Shown here piece by piece: positions 1-5,775 of a DNA stretch of 15,795 bases. This stretch comes from an uncultured Varibaculum sp. (lineage in GTDB: Bacteria; Actinomycetota; Actinomycetes; Actinomycetales; Actinomycetaceae). The position numbers were made by a program, and so were the translations under genes. Below the pieces are notes generated by a model. The model was not told the origin of the DNA. It was given only the letters and a program-made list of their open reading frames with translations, and made no database searches. How positions within the stretch are numbered: position 1 is the first letter of the stretch; each line of letters begins with the position of its first letter. The stretch spans positions 1-15,795 of the forward strand of contig CAMYAU010000025.1 in assembly GCA_947253735.1 (NCBI GenBank), written 5' to 3'.

Positions 1-216
1 GGGCAGGTATATTCGAAGACCCTTAACGGCCTGCCCTTCGAAAACCCTGGTTTCCATTTCGTGGACTTATCCCCACAGATCTGCCCCAATGATGCTTGCA
101 GTCCCCTGGTAGGAAATCTTTACGTCTACCTGGACCATGACCACCTGACCAAGTATTATTCCCAGACCTTAGAAGATTTCTTCGCTGAGCAAACCAAAGG
201 GATTCTGGAGCCATAA
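1..216 (+). CDS. Acyltransferase, C-terminal SGNH domain (partial, 5' end outside window)
   Basis: Frame 1 is open from the first base to a TAA at 214-216, giving the last 71 residues of a protein that begins upstream. The visible segment has the pattern D-L-S-P-x-I-C-P-N-D-x-C-S-P-L-V-G-N, followed by YLDHDHLT near residues 47-54. This resembles the end of the SGNH domain fused to acyltransferase-3 (OafA/YrhL-like) membrane proteins, where the late Asp and His of a D-x-x-H-L-T motif complete the Ser-Asp-His hydrolase triad. Such proteins O-acetylate cell-surface polysaccharides or peptidoglycan. The membrane acyltransferase part, expected upstream, is not visible, so substrate and full architecture are inferred. 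A stand-alone SGNH hydrolase is the alternative. The following GntR-type gene lies 227 bases downstream and has its own promoter candidate, so the two need not be linked. Confidence 0.7.
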   Translation, partial: GQVYSKTLNGLPFENPGFHFVDLSPQICPNDACSPLVGNLYVYLDHDHLTKYYSQTLEDFFAEQTKGILEP

Positions 217-292
217 CACCCGGGATAACCCCCGGGAAGTTGAGCCCCCTAGCAACCAAATTCCTAGCTAACCATTTCTGGAAATATCTCCT

Positions 293-323
293 AACTCCCC
301 CGACTGGAAAAGCCAGCGGAGTT
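293..323 (+). terminator. Hairpin downstream of the acyltransferase gene
   Basis: AACTCC (293-298) pairs with GGAGTT (318-323), and an inner CTGG/CCAG pair closes an A-rich loop. An internal bulge interrupts the stem and only a short T run follows (TTTATAAAG). It sits about 77 bases after the acyltransferase stop and before the regulator promoter, a reasonable place for a terminator. The weak U tract makes this tentative. Confidence 0.3.
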
Positions 324-354
324 TATAAAGAGCAGATTAGAAAAGCCCGTAATA

Positions 355-382
355 TTAGCATTAGGTGTATTCTGCTTAATGT
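355..382 (+). promoter_or_regulatory. Candidate promoter of the GntR-type regulator
   Basis: TTAGCA (355-360) and TAATGT (377-382) are separated by 16 bases and resemble a sigma-70-type -35/-10 pair, with four -35 matches and a TANNNT -10. Transcription would start near 389, inside the palindrome at 383-400, leaving a leader of roughly 55 bases. This is assigned by eye only. Confidence 0.35.
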
Positions 383-400
383 AATGTTTTTCTAAACATT
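383..400. promoter_or_regulatory. Perfect inverted repeat, possible operator of the GntR-type regulator
   Basis: AATGTTT and AAACATT form perfect 7-base arms around a 4-base centre. The repeat begins directly after the candidate -10 and covers the predicted transcription start, the position expected for an autorepressing dimeric regulator. A TGTTT...AAACA core fits a two-fold symmetric GntR-type site in general form, but it is not the known NagR/DasR consensus, so the binding protein is inferred from proximity. Confidence 0.4.
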
Positions 401-443
401 GGGCGCTTTAAGAGTCGGGCGCCGCCGTTGGAAGGAACTTACT

Positions 444-1184
444 ATGGCAACCCCTAAAACATATGTCACCAACATAGAGCTCGACCATTCCTCACCGATC
501 CCCCTCTATCACCAAATCTCTGAACCCATAAAAGATTTGATCCTGGACGGCACAATTCAGCCAGGCACAAAGCTAGAGGATGAAATATCTATGGCGACTC
601 GCTTAGGGGTATCCCGCCCCACGGCTCGCCGCGCGCTACAAACCCTGGTTGATTTACGGCTAGTAGTACGCAAACGCGCAGTAGGAACCATTGTTGCTCC
701 CAAAGAAATACACCGGCAAGCAAAAGTATCTTGCCTCTATGATGACCTGCGGGAACTAGGGCTAAAACCCACTAGTAAAATTATTTCCTACCAGGAAGTC
801 ACCGCCGATAAACAAATCGCGCAAGAACTGCATTTATCAGAGGGACAAACAGTAATAAAAGCTCTTCGCCTAGGTATATCCAAAGGGGAGCCTCTAGTTA
901 TTATGACCAATTACTTCCTCCTAGAAGTAGCACCCTCCGAAAAACAACTCCGCACCGGCGGCCTCTATGACGTGATGCGCAGCCAAGGACACGAAGTTGT
1001 AAGCGCCCAACAAACCATTGCCGCCCGCATAGCCAGCAACAAGGAAGCAGAAACCTTGCAAGAACCCCACGGGGCCGCAGTCTTAACTATGCGCCGCATT
1101 TCCTACAACCGATCAGGGCAACCCATCGAAGTTGGAGAACATATTTGCCGGGCTTCCCGCTACCGCTTCACCATCAGCCTCTAA
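444..1184 (+). CDS. GntR-family (HutC/UTRA type) transcriptional regulator
   Basis: The 246-residue protein has the two-domain HutC layout. Residues about 15-85 form a winged helix with PLYHQISEPIKDLI, a P-G-T-K-L segment and a recognition-helix region with GVSRPTARRALQTLV. Residues about 95-246 match a UTRA ligand-binding domain, including G-x-x-V-I-K-A-L-R-L-G and a final YRFTISL strand. ATG 444 is preferred over the in-frame ATG at 399 because GGAAGGA (430-436) sits at proper spacing and the extra N-terminus is a basic, unconserved tail. Members sense small effectors, often phosphosugars or carbon/nitrogen metabolites, and usually repress. No sugar, histidine or transporter operon lies in this window, so the ligand and regulon are unknown. 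Autoregulation through the palindrome at 383-400 is inferred. groES lies convergently beyond the stop. Confidence 0.88.
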   Translation: MATPKTYVTNIELDHSSPIPLYHQISEPIKDLILDGTIQPGTKLEDEISMATRLGVSRPTARRALQTLVDLRLVVRKRAVGTIVAPKEIHRQAKVSCLYDDLRELGLKPTSKIISYQEVTADKQIAQELHLSEGQTVIKALRLGISKGEPLVIMTNYFLLEVAPSEKQLRTGGLYDVMRSQGHEVVSAQQTIAARIASNKEAETLQEPHGAAVLTMRRISYNRSGQPIEVGEHICRASRYRFTISL

Positions 1185-1273
1185 AAATCAAACCCTCCCC
1201 AATACTTCCCAAGCCTAATAGGAAGGTAACCCCAATTTTTCCTACCGCTAGAAGTAAACGAAGATACGCAAAA

Positions 1274-1298
1274 GGCGGGGCCGGACCCCGACCCCGCC
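1274..1298 (-). terminator. Candidate terminator downstream of groES
   Basis: GGCGGGG (1274-1280) and CCCCGCC (1292-1298) form a perfect 7-bp GC stem with an 11-base loop. Read on the minus strand the stem is followed by TTTTGCG, a short U tract. It lies about 50 bases past the groES stop, so it probably ends a groES-only transcript. It could also block the convergent GntR transcript. Confidence 0.55.
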
Positions 1299-1350
1299 GA
1301 TTACTATACAGCTAATTTGCGCAGGTAAACCGCGCAGACAACGCTAAAAT

Positions 1351-1647
1351 CTAGCGCTCAACCTTAGCCAAAATGTCACGCGCGGAAAGAATCAAGTATT
1401 CCTCCCCGCCGTACTTGACCTCGGTACCACCATACTTGGAGTAAATCACACTGTCGCCCTCGGCAACATCCATCGGAACCCGGTTACCCTGGTCATCAAT
1501 GCGACCCGGTCCCACCGCGATTACCTTACCTTCCTGCGGCTTTTCCTTGGCAGCATCGGGAATAACCAGACCCGAAGCGGTCTTTTGTTCCGCTTCTGCC
1601 TGCTGAATCACGACGCGATCTTCTAACGGCTTAATGGAGACTGACAC
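1351..1647 (-). CDS. groES: Co-chaperonin GroES (Hsp10)
   Basis: The 98-residue protein has normal Hsp10 length and motifs: KPLEDRVVIQ at residues 6-15, the mobile loop E-Q-K-T-A-S-G-L-V-I-P-D that contacts GroEL, G-K-V-I-A-V-G-P-G, and the end L-S-A-R-D-I-L-A-K-V. It forms the heptameric cytosolic lid of the GroEL folding chamber. The start is GTG at 1647, supported by AGGGAGGT (1653-1660) six bases upstream. In many bacteria groEL follows directly. Here a hairpin and the convergent GntR-type gene follow instead, so the partner chaperonin must be encoded elsewhere. Heat-shock control is indicated by the CIRCE operator and overlapping promoter at 1765-1805, which implies an HrcA repressor elsewhere in the genome. 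Confidence 0.97.
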   Translation of the reverse strand: MSVSIKPLEDRVVIQQAEAEQKTASGLVIPDAAKEKPQEGKVIAVGPGRIDDQGNRVPMDVAEGDSVIYSKYGGTEVKYGGEEYLILSARDILAKVER

Positions 1648-1764
1648 TGCAGACCTCCCTTTCTTTTTCCAAAAACTTTTCGGTTTAATACCGGAACTAT
1701 GACGTCGCGGGTTGCCAGATTTCCGGTACCAGTCTGGAGTCTCACAACTCCAAATGCACTATTT

Positions 1765-1793
1765 AGCTTAGGGCTATTCTGGCACTCAATCAA
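1765..1793 (-). promoter_or_regulatory. groES promoter overlapping CIRCE
   Basis: On the minus strand TTGATT (complement of 1788-1793) and TAAGCT (complement of 1765-1770) are separated by exactly 17 bases, fitting a vegetative sigma promoter. The -35 lies in the CIRCE spacer and one CIRCE arm fills the start of the -35/-10 spacer, so bound HrcA would occlude polymerase. The predicted start is near 1758. Confidence 0.6.
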
Positions 1794-1805
1794 GCTGAGT
1801 GCCAG
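1779..1805. promoter_or_regulatory. CIRCE heat-shock operator (HrcA site)
   Basis: CTGGCACTC-N9-GAGTGCCAG is a perfect 9-bp inverted repeat with the canonical 9-base spacer. The published CIRCE consensus is TTAGCACTC-N9-GAGTGCTAA, and the core GCACTC/GAGTGC is intact. The outer positions differ symmetrically, which indicates maintenance of the palindrome. The location upstream of groES supports the call. Confidence 0.9.
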
Positions 1806-1983
1806 CTTTGTCTTACGCCCTCCGCGAATCCACATTTGGGCAAAGAAAATCATTGCTGGTCTTACTAGAGTTAACCCTCCCCCAGTTATCGCCGCCACCT
1901 CGGACGCTAATAACCCTGCTACCCAGCACTCCCCCTCGTAGTTAGCAAAGCTCAGCTAAACTAAAAATAGGGGGTACAGATTA

Positions 1984-3273
1984 ATGACAAGTAGCAAAAC
2001 GCAACTCAGCTTCACCCAAATGCAGCAGTTAATCTCCTCTTTTCCCTCGCCCGAAGACCCAATGATTGCAGCACTTACCACCCAAGAAGGCTGGCAACTA
2101 CTGCAAACATATCCTGCTCCCCCATCCCCACAGGGTACGACTATTGCAAACAAGCTACGCAAACACTATTCCCCAAATCTAGTCACTTCCTTACAAACCC
2201 AATGGTCATTGCGGGAAAAAGCTAAAGAAAAAATGGGGACCACAGCCGCAGATTACCTCTTTACTCGCGACGGACTAGAACAGGCCACCCGCAAGTTAGT
2301 AGCCATCCAACGCGCTAAACGTTTCACCACCGCTGGCGTAACCAGGGTGTTGGATCTAGGCTGCGGAATTGGCGCCGACTCAATGGAACTGGCACGCCAC
2401 TGCCCAGATTTTCAAGCAGTAGATCGCAGCCCCGCGGCCGCCACCTGCGCTGCAATCAACCTTTCTGACCTGCCGGCAGCACAAGTTTTTTGCCAAAGTG
2501 CCGAACAAGTAATCTCCCAAAAGAATCTTCCCGCCCTATTTGTTGATCCAGCCCGCCGCGCCGCTACCGGACGAGTCCTCTCCCCCGAATCTTGGTCCCC
2601 TCCCCTGAGCAAAGTCCTGGAATGGGGAAAACGCGCTCCGCATTTAGCGGTCAAACTCGCTCCGGGGATTGACTTAGCTAACCTGCCCGACGGCTACCAC
2701 GCCCAATGGGTGAGTATCCAAGGTGACCTAGTAGAATGCGCCCTGTATTCACCAGGCTTAGCTCCCGAGGGCGCCGGACGATCCGCGCTGCTGATCTCCG
2801 GTGAGCAGGTAACCCAATACCGCTGCTCCACTGCCCACAATCCCGGAGAAAACCATGTGCAAGTCCCGCAGGCATCCGTTTTAGGCAGCTACCTTTTCGA
2901 TCCTGATCCCGCAATTATTCGCGCCGGAATCCTACCCGACCTATGTCAACACCTTGAGGCTTCTCCCGTATCTGCCGGTATTGCCTACCTAACCGGAGAT
3001 ATCCTTCCCACTGTCCAGGACGCGGCCGCATTACATTGCTATCAAATAGTGGATAATTTGCCCCTAAAACCCAAAACAATTACCTCATACCTGCGCTATC
3101 AGCAGGCCACACGGCTGGACATCCTCAAGCGGGGAATCGCCCTCGATATCGGGACTTGGCGAAAAAAGGTGATGCCGAAGAAGAATCATGACTGGTCTCC
3201 GCACACTGTAACCGTAGCGCTAACCCGAGTAGCCGGCGCACACCGCTGCCTGGTACTCGAGGACGTTAACTAG
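1984..3273 (+). CDS. Class I SAM-dependent methyltransferase with THUMP-like domain
   Basis: The 429-residue protein has a Rossmann methyltransferase core with SAM motif I VLDLGCGIGAD at residues 122-132. The acidic post-motif at A-V-D-R-S and FVDPARR (D188-R192) stand at the position of the catalytic or base-binding D-P-x-x motif. The last ~75 residues (T-S-Y-L-R-Y ... R-L-D-I-L-K-R-G ... L-T-R-V-A-G) match the THUMP-like domain found at the end of an actinobacterial methyltransferase family. An RNA substrate is likely from that domain, but the modified base is not established here. ATG 1984 follows GGGGG by nine bases. The gene runs opposite to all neighbours and converges on tsaD with a 42-base gap. 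That gap shows no clear terminator. Confidence 0.85.
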   Translation: MTSSKTQLSFTQMQQLISSFPSPEDPMIAALTTQEGWQLLQTYPAPPSPQGTTIANKLRKHYSPNLVTSLQTQWSLREKAKEKMGTTAADYLFTRDGLEQATRKLVAIQRAKRFTTAGVTRVLDLGCGIGADSMELARHCPDFQAVDRSPAAATCAAINLSDLPAAQVFCQSAEQVISQKNLPALFVDPARRAATGRVLSPESWSPPLSKVLEWGKRAPHLAVKLAPGIDLANLPDGYHAQWVSIQGDLVECALYSPGLAPEGAGRSALLISGEQVTQYRCSTAHNPGENHVQVPQASVLGSYLFDPDPAIIRAGILPDLCQHLEASPVSAGIAYLTGDILPTVQDAAALHCYQIVDNLPLKPKTITSYLRYQQATRLDILKRGIALDIGTWRKKVMPKKNHDWSPHTVTVALTRVAGAHRCLVLEDVN

Positions 3274-3315
3274 GACGCCCCGGGGTTCTCTCTGAAACCA
3301 CCGGTGCCAAAACTG

Positions 3316-4854
3316 CTACAGTCGGGGCTCCACATCATCGGGCGGTTCCACCGTCACCGAAGGCTCATTAGGATCAGCCTTTTGCGCCTGCGCCCGCTCT
3401 TGTAGCAGCTGCTGCGCCTGCTTGGCGTATTCGATCCCTTTTTCTACTGCCTGGCCAGCATACTCGCGTCCTTTTTCCGCTGCCTGCTCCATATAGGGGC
3501 GGGCCTTCTCCATGGTTTCTTCCGCGTACTCCCGGCTTTTCTCCGCGGCCTGTTCCACGTAGGGACGGGACTTTTCAACCGCCTGCTCTACGAAAGGACG
3601 GGCCTTCTCCATAGTTTCTTCCGCATATTCGCGCCCTTGCTCAACCAGGGGCCTAATCCTCTCAGCGGCCTTTTCGAAACCCGGACGCATCTGGTCAAAT
3701 GACTTCGCCATATTTTCCTTCACCTTTCGATAGATGCTTTCCGCCTCTAAATCTTTCCCTGCAGCATCATTGCTTTCAGCTTGCGGATTCCCCGTATCCA
3801 TCTGGGTAGGGGCCATATAAATCTGGGTAAGCGGCATCTGAGAATCCGGACCAAAATCTTTAGGAGAGGGCGGCATTCCCGCTTTCACCAACACCTCCCC
3901 GAGGGCGGCTATTTGGGCACCATTATCAGTGCAAAAACGGATCGGAGGGATCCGCACGGTAATCCCCGCGGCTTCAGCGCGCTGCGCTAAAAGTTCCCGC
4001 AAACGCGAATTCGCAGAAAAACCGCCGCCCACTACGATCTCGCGGCAATCAAAATCCCGGGCTGCCTGCACCGCTTTCTTAGTTAAAGAATCATTCACAG
4101 CCTCGGAAAAACCGGCACAGATATTCTCGCGATTAATGGTTTCCCCCGCAGCCTCTAATCCCTCGATATAGCGGGCAACCGCAGTTTTTAGACCCGAAAA
4201 TGAAAAATCATAGCGGTGGCGTTCCTTGTCTTTACCTGCTGCCAATCCTCGCGGGAAACGGATCGCTTTCTTATCCCCCGCCTGCGCGAGGCGATCAATG
4301 TGCGGTCCCCCAGGATAAGGGGTACCGAGCAGGCGCCCTACTTTATCGAAAGCTTCCCCAGCGGCATCATCTAGGGTGCCACCAAGTTCGGTAATATCAC
4401 TGGCCAGATCACGCACCAACACCAAATTCGAATGCCCACCCGAGCAAATCAAGCCGATAAAAGGAGGATGAAACTCCCCCTCTACCAAGCCATCTACCGC
4501 CAGGTGTCCGATTACGTGGTTTACTCCGTAGAGCGGTTTATCGAGCGCCAATGCCAAGGCTTTAGCCGCAGAAATCCCCACCGTTAATGAGCCCACCAAA
4601 CCCGGCCCTGCCGCGCAAGCTATCGCGTCAACCTCGCTCAACGTCACCCCGGCCTCTTCACACGCCGTCTGTAAGGTCGGGAGGAAGGATTCCAGGTGGG
4701 CACGGGAAGCGATCTCGGGAATGATTCCCCCGTAGCGAGCATGCTCATCCATAGAAGTGGCAGTACGATCTGCCAATAGTTTTCCCCCGCGCACCAGCGC
4801 CACGCCAGTTTCATCGCAGGTAGACTCAATTCCCAGGATCAGCGGTTCACTCAT
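3316..4854 (-). CDS. tsaD: TsaD, tRNA t6A37 threonylcarbamoyltransferase, with C-terminal hendecad-repeat extension
   Basis: TsaD transfers the threonylcarbamoyl group from TC-AMP to A37 of ANN-decoding tRNAs, working with TsaB and TsaE in the cytosol. Residues 1-350 are a complete Kae1/TsaD ASKHA-fold protein: E-S-T-C-D-E-T-G at 10-17, metal ligands H113 and H117, CSGGHS at 137-142, and C-T-D-N-G-A at 308-313 with the third metal ligand D309. Family members are normally about 340-350 residues; this one has 512. After a linker (about 351-388), residues 400-487 form eight 11-residue repeats of the type (V/A)EQAxEKxRPY, followed by an acidic Pro-rich tail. The frame is open throughout, so this is a true fusion unless the extension is also made separately from an internal start at 3711. 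tsaB, tsaE and rimI lie beyond the sdhCAB operon. No Shine-Dalgarno precedes ATG 4854; a -10-like TAAAAT suggests leaderless translation. Confidence 0.96.
   Translation of the reverse strand: MSEPLILGIESTCDETGVALVRGGKLLADRTATSMDEHARYGGIIPEIASRAHLESFLPTLQTACEEAGVTLSEVDAIACAAGPGLVGSLTVGISAAKALALALDKPLYGVNHVIGHLAVDGLVEGEFHPPFIGLICSGGHSNLVLVRDLASDITELGGTLDDAAGEAFDKVGRLLGTPYPGGPHIDRLAQAGDKKAIRFPRGLAAGKDKERHRYDFSFSGLKTAVARYIEGLEAAGETINRENICAGFSEAVNDSLTKKAVQAARDFDCREIVVGGGFSANSRLRELLAQRAEAAGITVRIPPIRFCTDNGAQIAALGEVLVKAGMPPSPKDFGPDSQMPLTQIYMAPTQMDTGNPQAESNDAAGKDLEAESIYRKVKENMAKSFDQMRPGFEKAAERIRPLVEQGREYAEETMEKARPFVEQAVEKSRPYVEQAAEKSREYAEETMEKARPYMEQAAEKGREYAGQAVEKGIEYAKQAQQLLQERAQAQKADPNEPSVTVEPPDDVEPRL
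3394..3657 (-). repeat. Eight tandem 33-bp (11-residue) repeats in the tsaD 3' end
   Basis: Residues 400-487 divide into eight hendecads, most ending R-P-Y/F or R-E-Y: IRPLVEQGREY, AEETMEKARPF, VEQAVEKSRPY, VEQAAEKSREY, AEETMEKARPY, MEQAAEKGREY, AGQAVEKGIEY and a degenerate last copy. A higher-order period of 33 residues is visible. The plus-strand bases 3501-3534 and 3600-3633 are 99 bp apart and agree at 30 of 34 positions. Eleven-residue amphipathic helices of this kind occur in apolipoprotein-like, phasin-like and LEA-like proteins that bind membranes or self-associate. Which applies here is not determined. Confidence 0.9.
3709..3725 (-). promoter_or_regulatory. Possible internal ribosome binding site and ATG within tsaD
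   Basis: On the minus strand AAGGTGAAGGA precedes ATG 3711 (Met382), offering AGGTG nine bases or AAGGA four bases upstream. Initiation here would release a free 131-residue hendecad protein from the TsaD message. This could be a remnant of two genes that fused, or coincidence from Lys/Glu codons. Confidence 0.3.
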
Positions 4855-4860
4855 ATTCTT

Positions 4861-4866
4861 ATTTTA
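4861..4866 (-). promoter_or_regulatory. Candidate -10 element for leaderless tsaD transcription
   Basis: The minus strand reads TAAAAT-AAGAAT-ATG, placing a near-consensus -10 six bases before the tsaD start codon. No Shine-Dalgarno is present and no good -35 was found. Leaderless mRNAs with exactly this spacing are common in actinobacteria, so transcription may begin at the A of the ATG. Confidence 0.4.
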
Positions 4867-4936
4867 CCCACACCCCGGATTTGTGGCCTAACGATACCGC
4901 CTTTAGCTGGAATAACTATTCACCTGAAGAATATGG

Positions 4937-4972
4937 AAGGCGGGCCCGGAGAATACTCTCCGAGCCCGCCTT
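4937..4972 (-). terminator. Strong hairpin between sdhB and tsaD
   Basis: A 16-bp stem with a single mismatch (AAGGCGGGCCCGGAGA against TCTCCGAGCCCGCCTT) closes a 4-base loop. It lies 41 bases past the sdhB stop and upstream of the tsaD promoter candidate. The stem is very stable but the following U tract is only two bases, so it may be an imperfect intrinsic terminator or an mRNA 3'-end stabiliser. Confidence 0.6.
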
Positions 4973-5013
4973 GGCCATGCAAAAGAACGGCTAATTGACT
5001 GTTAGCTGCAGAT

Positions 5014-5775
5014 TTAGACCCCAGCGAGAACAGCTTTGCCGAGCTGACGGTTCAGCACCGCAATAAAGTCCAACGGCACCTGCTTGGGGCAGACGGCTGC
5101 ACATTCACCAAAGTTAGTACATCCGCCGAATCCTTCAGCACTCATCCGGTTAAGCATTTGCGTAACCCGTCGTAGATTCTCGGGTTTACCCTGCGGAAGC
5201 AGACCCAGGTGAGTCACTTTCGCAGAAGTAAATAGCATCGCCGAACCGTTCGGGCAGGCAGCCACACACGCCCCGCAACCAATGCAGGCCGCGGCTTCAA
5301 AAGCCCGATCTGCGTCCTTCTTGGGAACCGGAGTGGCATGCGCATCCGGAGCTGCCCCAGTATTAACCGAAATATATCCGCCGGCCTGAATAATGCGATC
5401 CAGGGCGTTACGGTTAACCACCAGGTCCTTAATGATCGGGAAGGCCTTTGAACGCCAAGGCTCAATGGTAATCGTGTCCCCATCCTTGAAAGAACGCATA
5501 TGCAGCTGGCAGGTGGTGGTGTTATCTTTCGGATCCGAGGAATGGTTCCCATGCGGAACCCCGTTAATTACCAGGCCGCACATACCGCAGATTCCCTCGC
5601 GGCAATCCGAGTCAAAAGCGACCGGCTCTTCCCCGCGAGCAAATAGATCCTCATTGAGGATGTCCAGCATTTCCAGGAAAGAGGAATCCTCGCTAACTCC
5701 GTGGAGCTGATATTCGTGGATAGCTCCCTCGGCGTCTGGGCCAGCCTGACGCCAGATTCGCAAAGTGATGTTCAC
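5014..5775 (-). CDS. sdhB: Succinate dehydrogenase/fumarate reductase iron-sulfur subunit
   Basis: This 253-residue subunit carries electrons between the SdhA flavin and the membrane cytochrome b through three clusters. The [2Fe-2S] ligands are C58, C63, C66 and C89 in D-S-D-C-R-E-G-I-C-G-M-C-G and T-T-T-C. The [4Fe-4S] and [3Fe-4S] ligands come from C164-I-G-C-G-A-C-V-A-A-C and C219 / C225-A-A-V-C229-P. All cysteines expected for a functional protein are present. The start is GTG at 5775, overlapping the sdhA stop as GTGA, with AAGGAG just upstream; translational coupling to sdhA is therefore likely. It is the last gene of sdhCAB and is followed by a strong hairpin. Confidence 0.97.
   Translation of the reverse strand: MNITLRIWRQAGPDAEGAIHEYQLHGVSEDSSFLEMLDILNEDLFARGEEPVAFDSDCREGICGMCGLVINGVPHGNHSSDPKDNTTTCQLHMRSFKDGDTITIEPWRSKAFPIIKDLVVNRNALDRIIQAGGYISVNTGAAPDAHATPVPKKDADRAFEAAACIGCGACVAACPNGSAMLFTSAKVTHLGLLPQGKPENLRRVTQMLNRMSAEGFGGCTNFGECAAVCPKQVPLDFIAVLNRQLGKAVLAGV

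Larger units (their letters stand above)
1648..1983. other. 336-base divergent intergenic region between groES and the methyltransferase
   Basis: The minus side contains the groES ribosome binding site, an untranslated leader of roughly 110 bases, and the promoter with CIRCE operator. The plus side has a purine-rich GGGGG (1970-1974), nine bases before the methyltransferase ATG, and a possible -10 TAAACT (1957-1962) with no convincing -35. The short open frames crossing this region on both strands overlap the control sites and show no recognisable protein. Nothing else was identified. Confidence 0.6.

Noticed and set aside
1219..1244. TAGGAA...TTCCTA inverted repeat after the GntR-type gene
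   Set aside because: A six-base AT-rich stem with a 14-base loop and the T run inside the loop rather than after it is too weak to call a terminator.
1699..1941. Open reading frame of 80 codons on the plus strand, with a 91-codon frame on the minus strand, between groES and the methyltransferase
   Set aside because: Both cross the CIRCE operator and groES promoter and show no recognisable domain or good ribosome binding site.
3274..3315. Bidirectional terminator between the methyltransferase and tsaD
   Set aside because: Only a 4-base GGTT/AACC pairing was found and there is no T tract on either strand.
3394..3657. Tandem repeat considered as CRISPR or non-coding satellite
   Set aside because: Units are 33 bp in frame without spacers and encode a consistent amphipathic 11-residue pattern, so this is a protein repeat.
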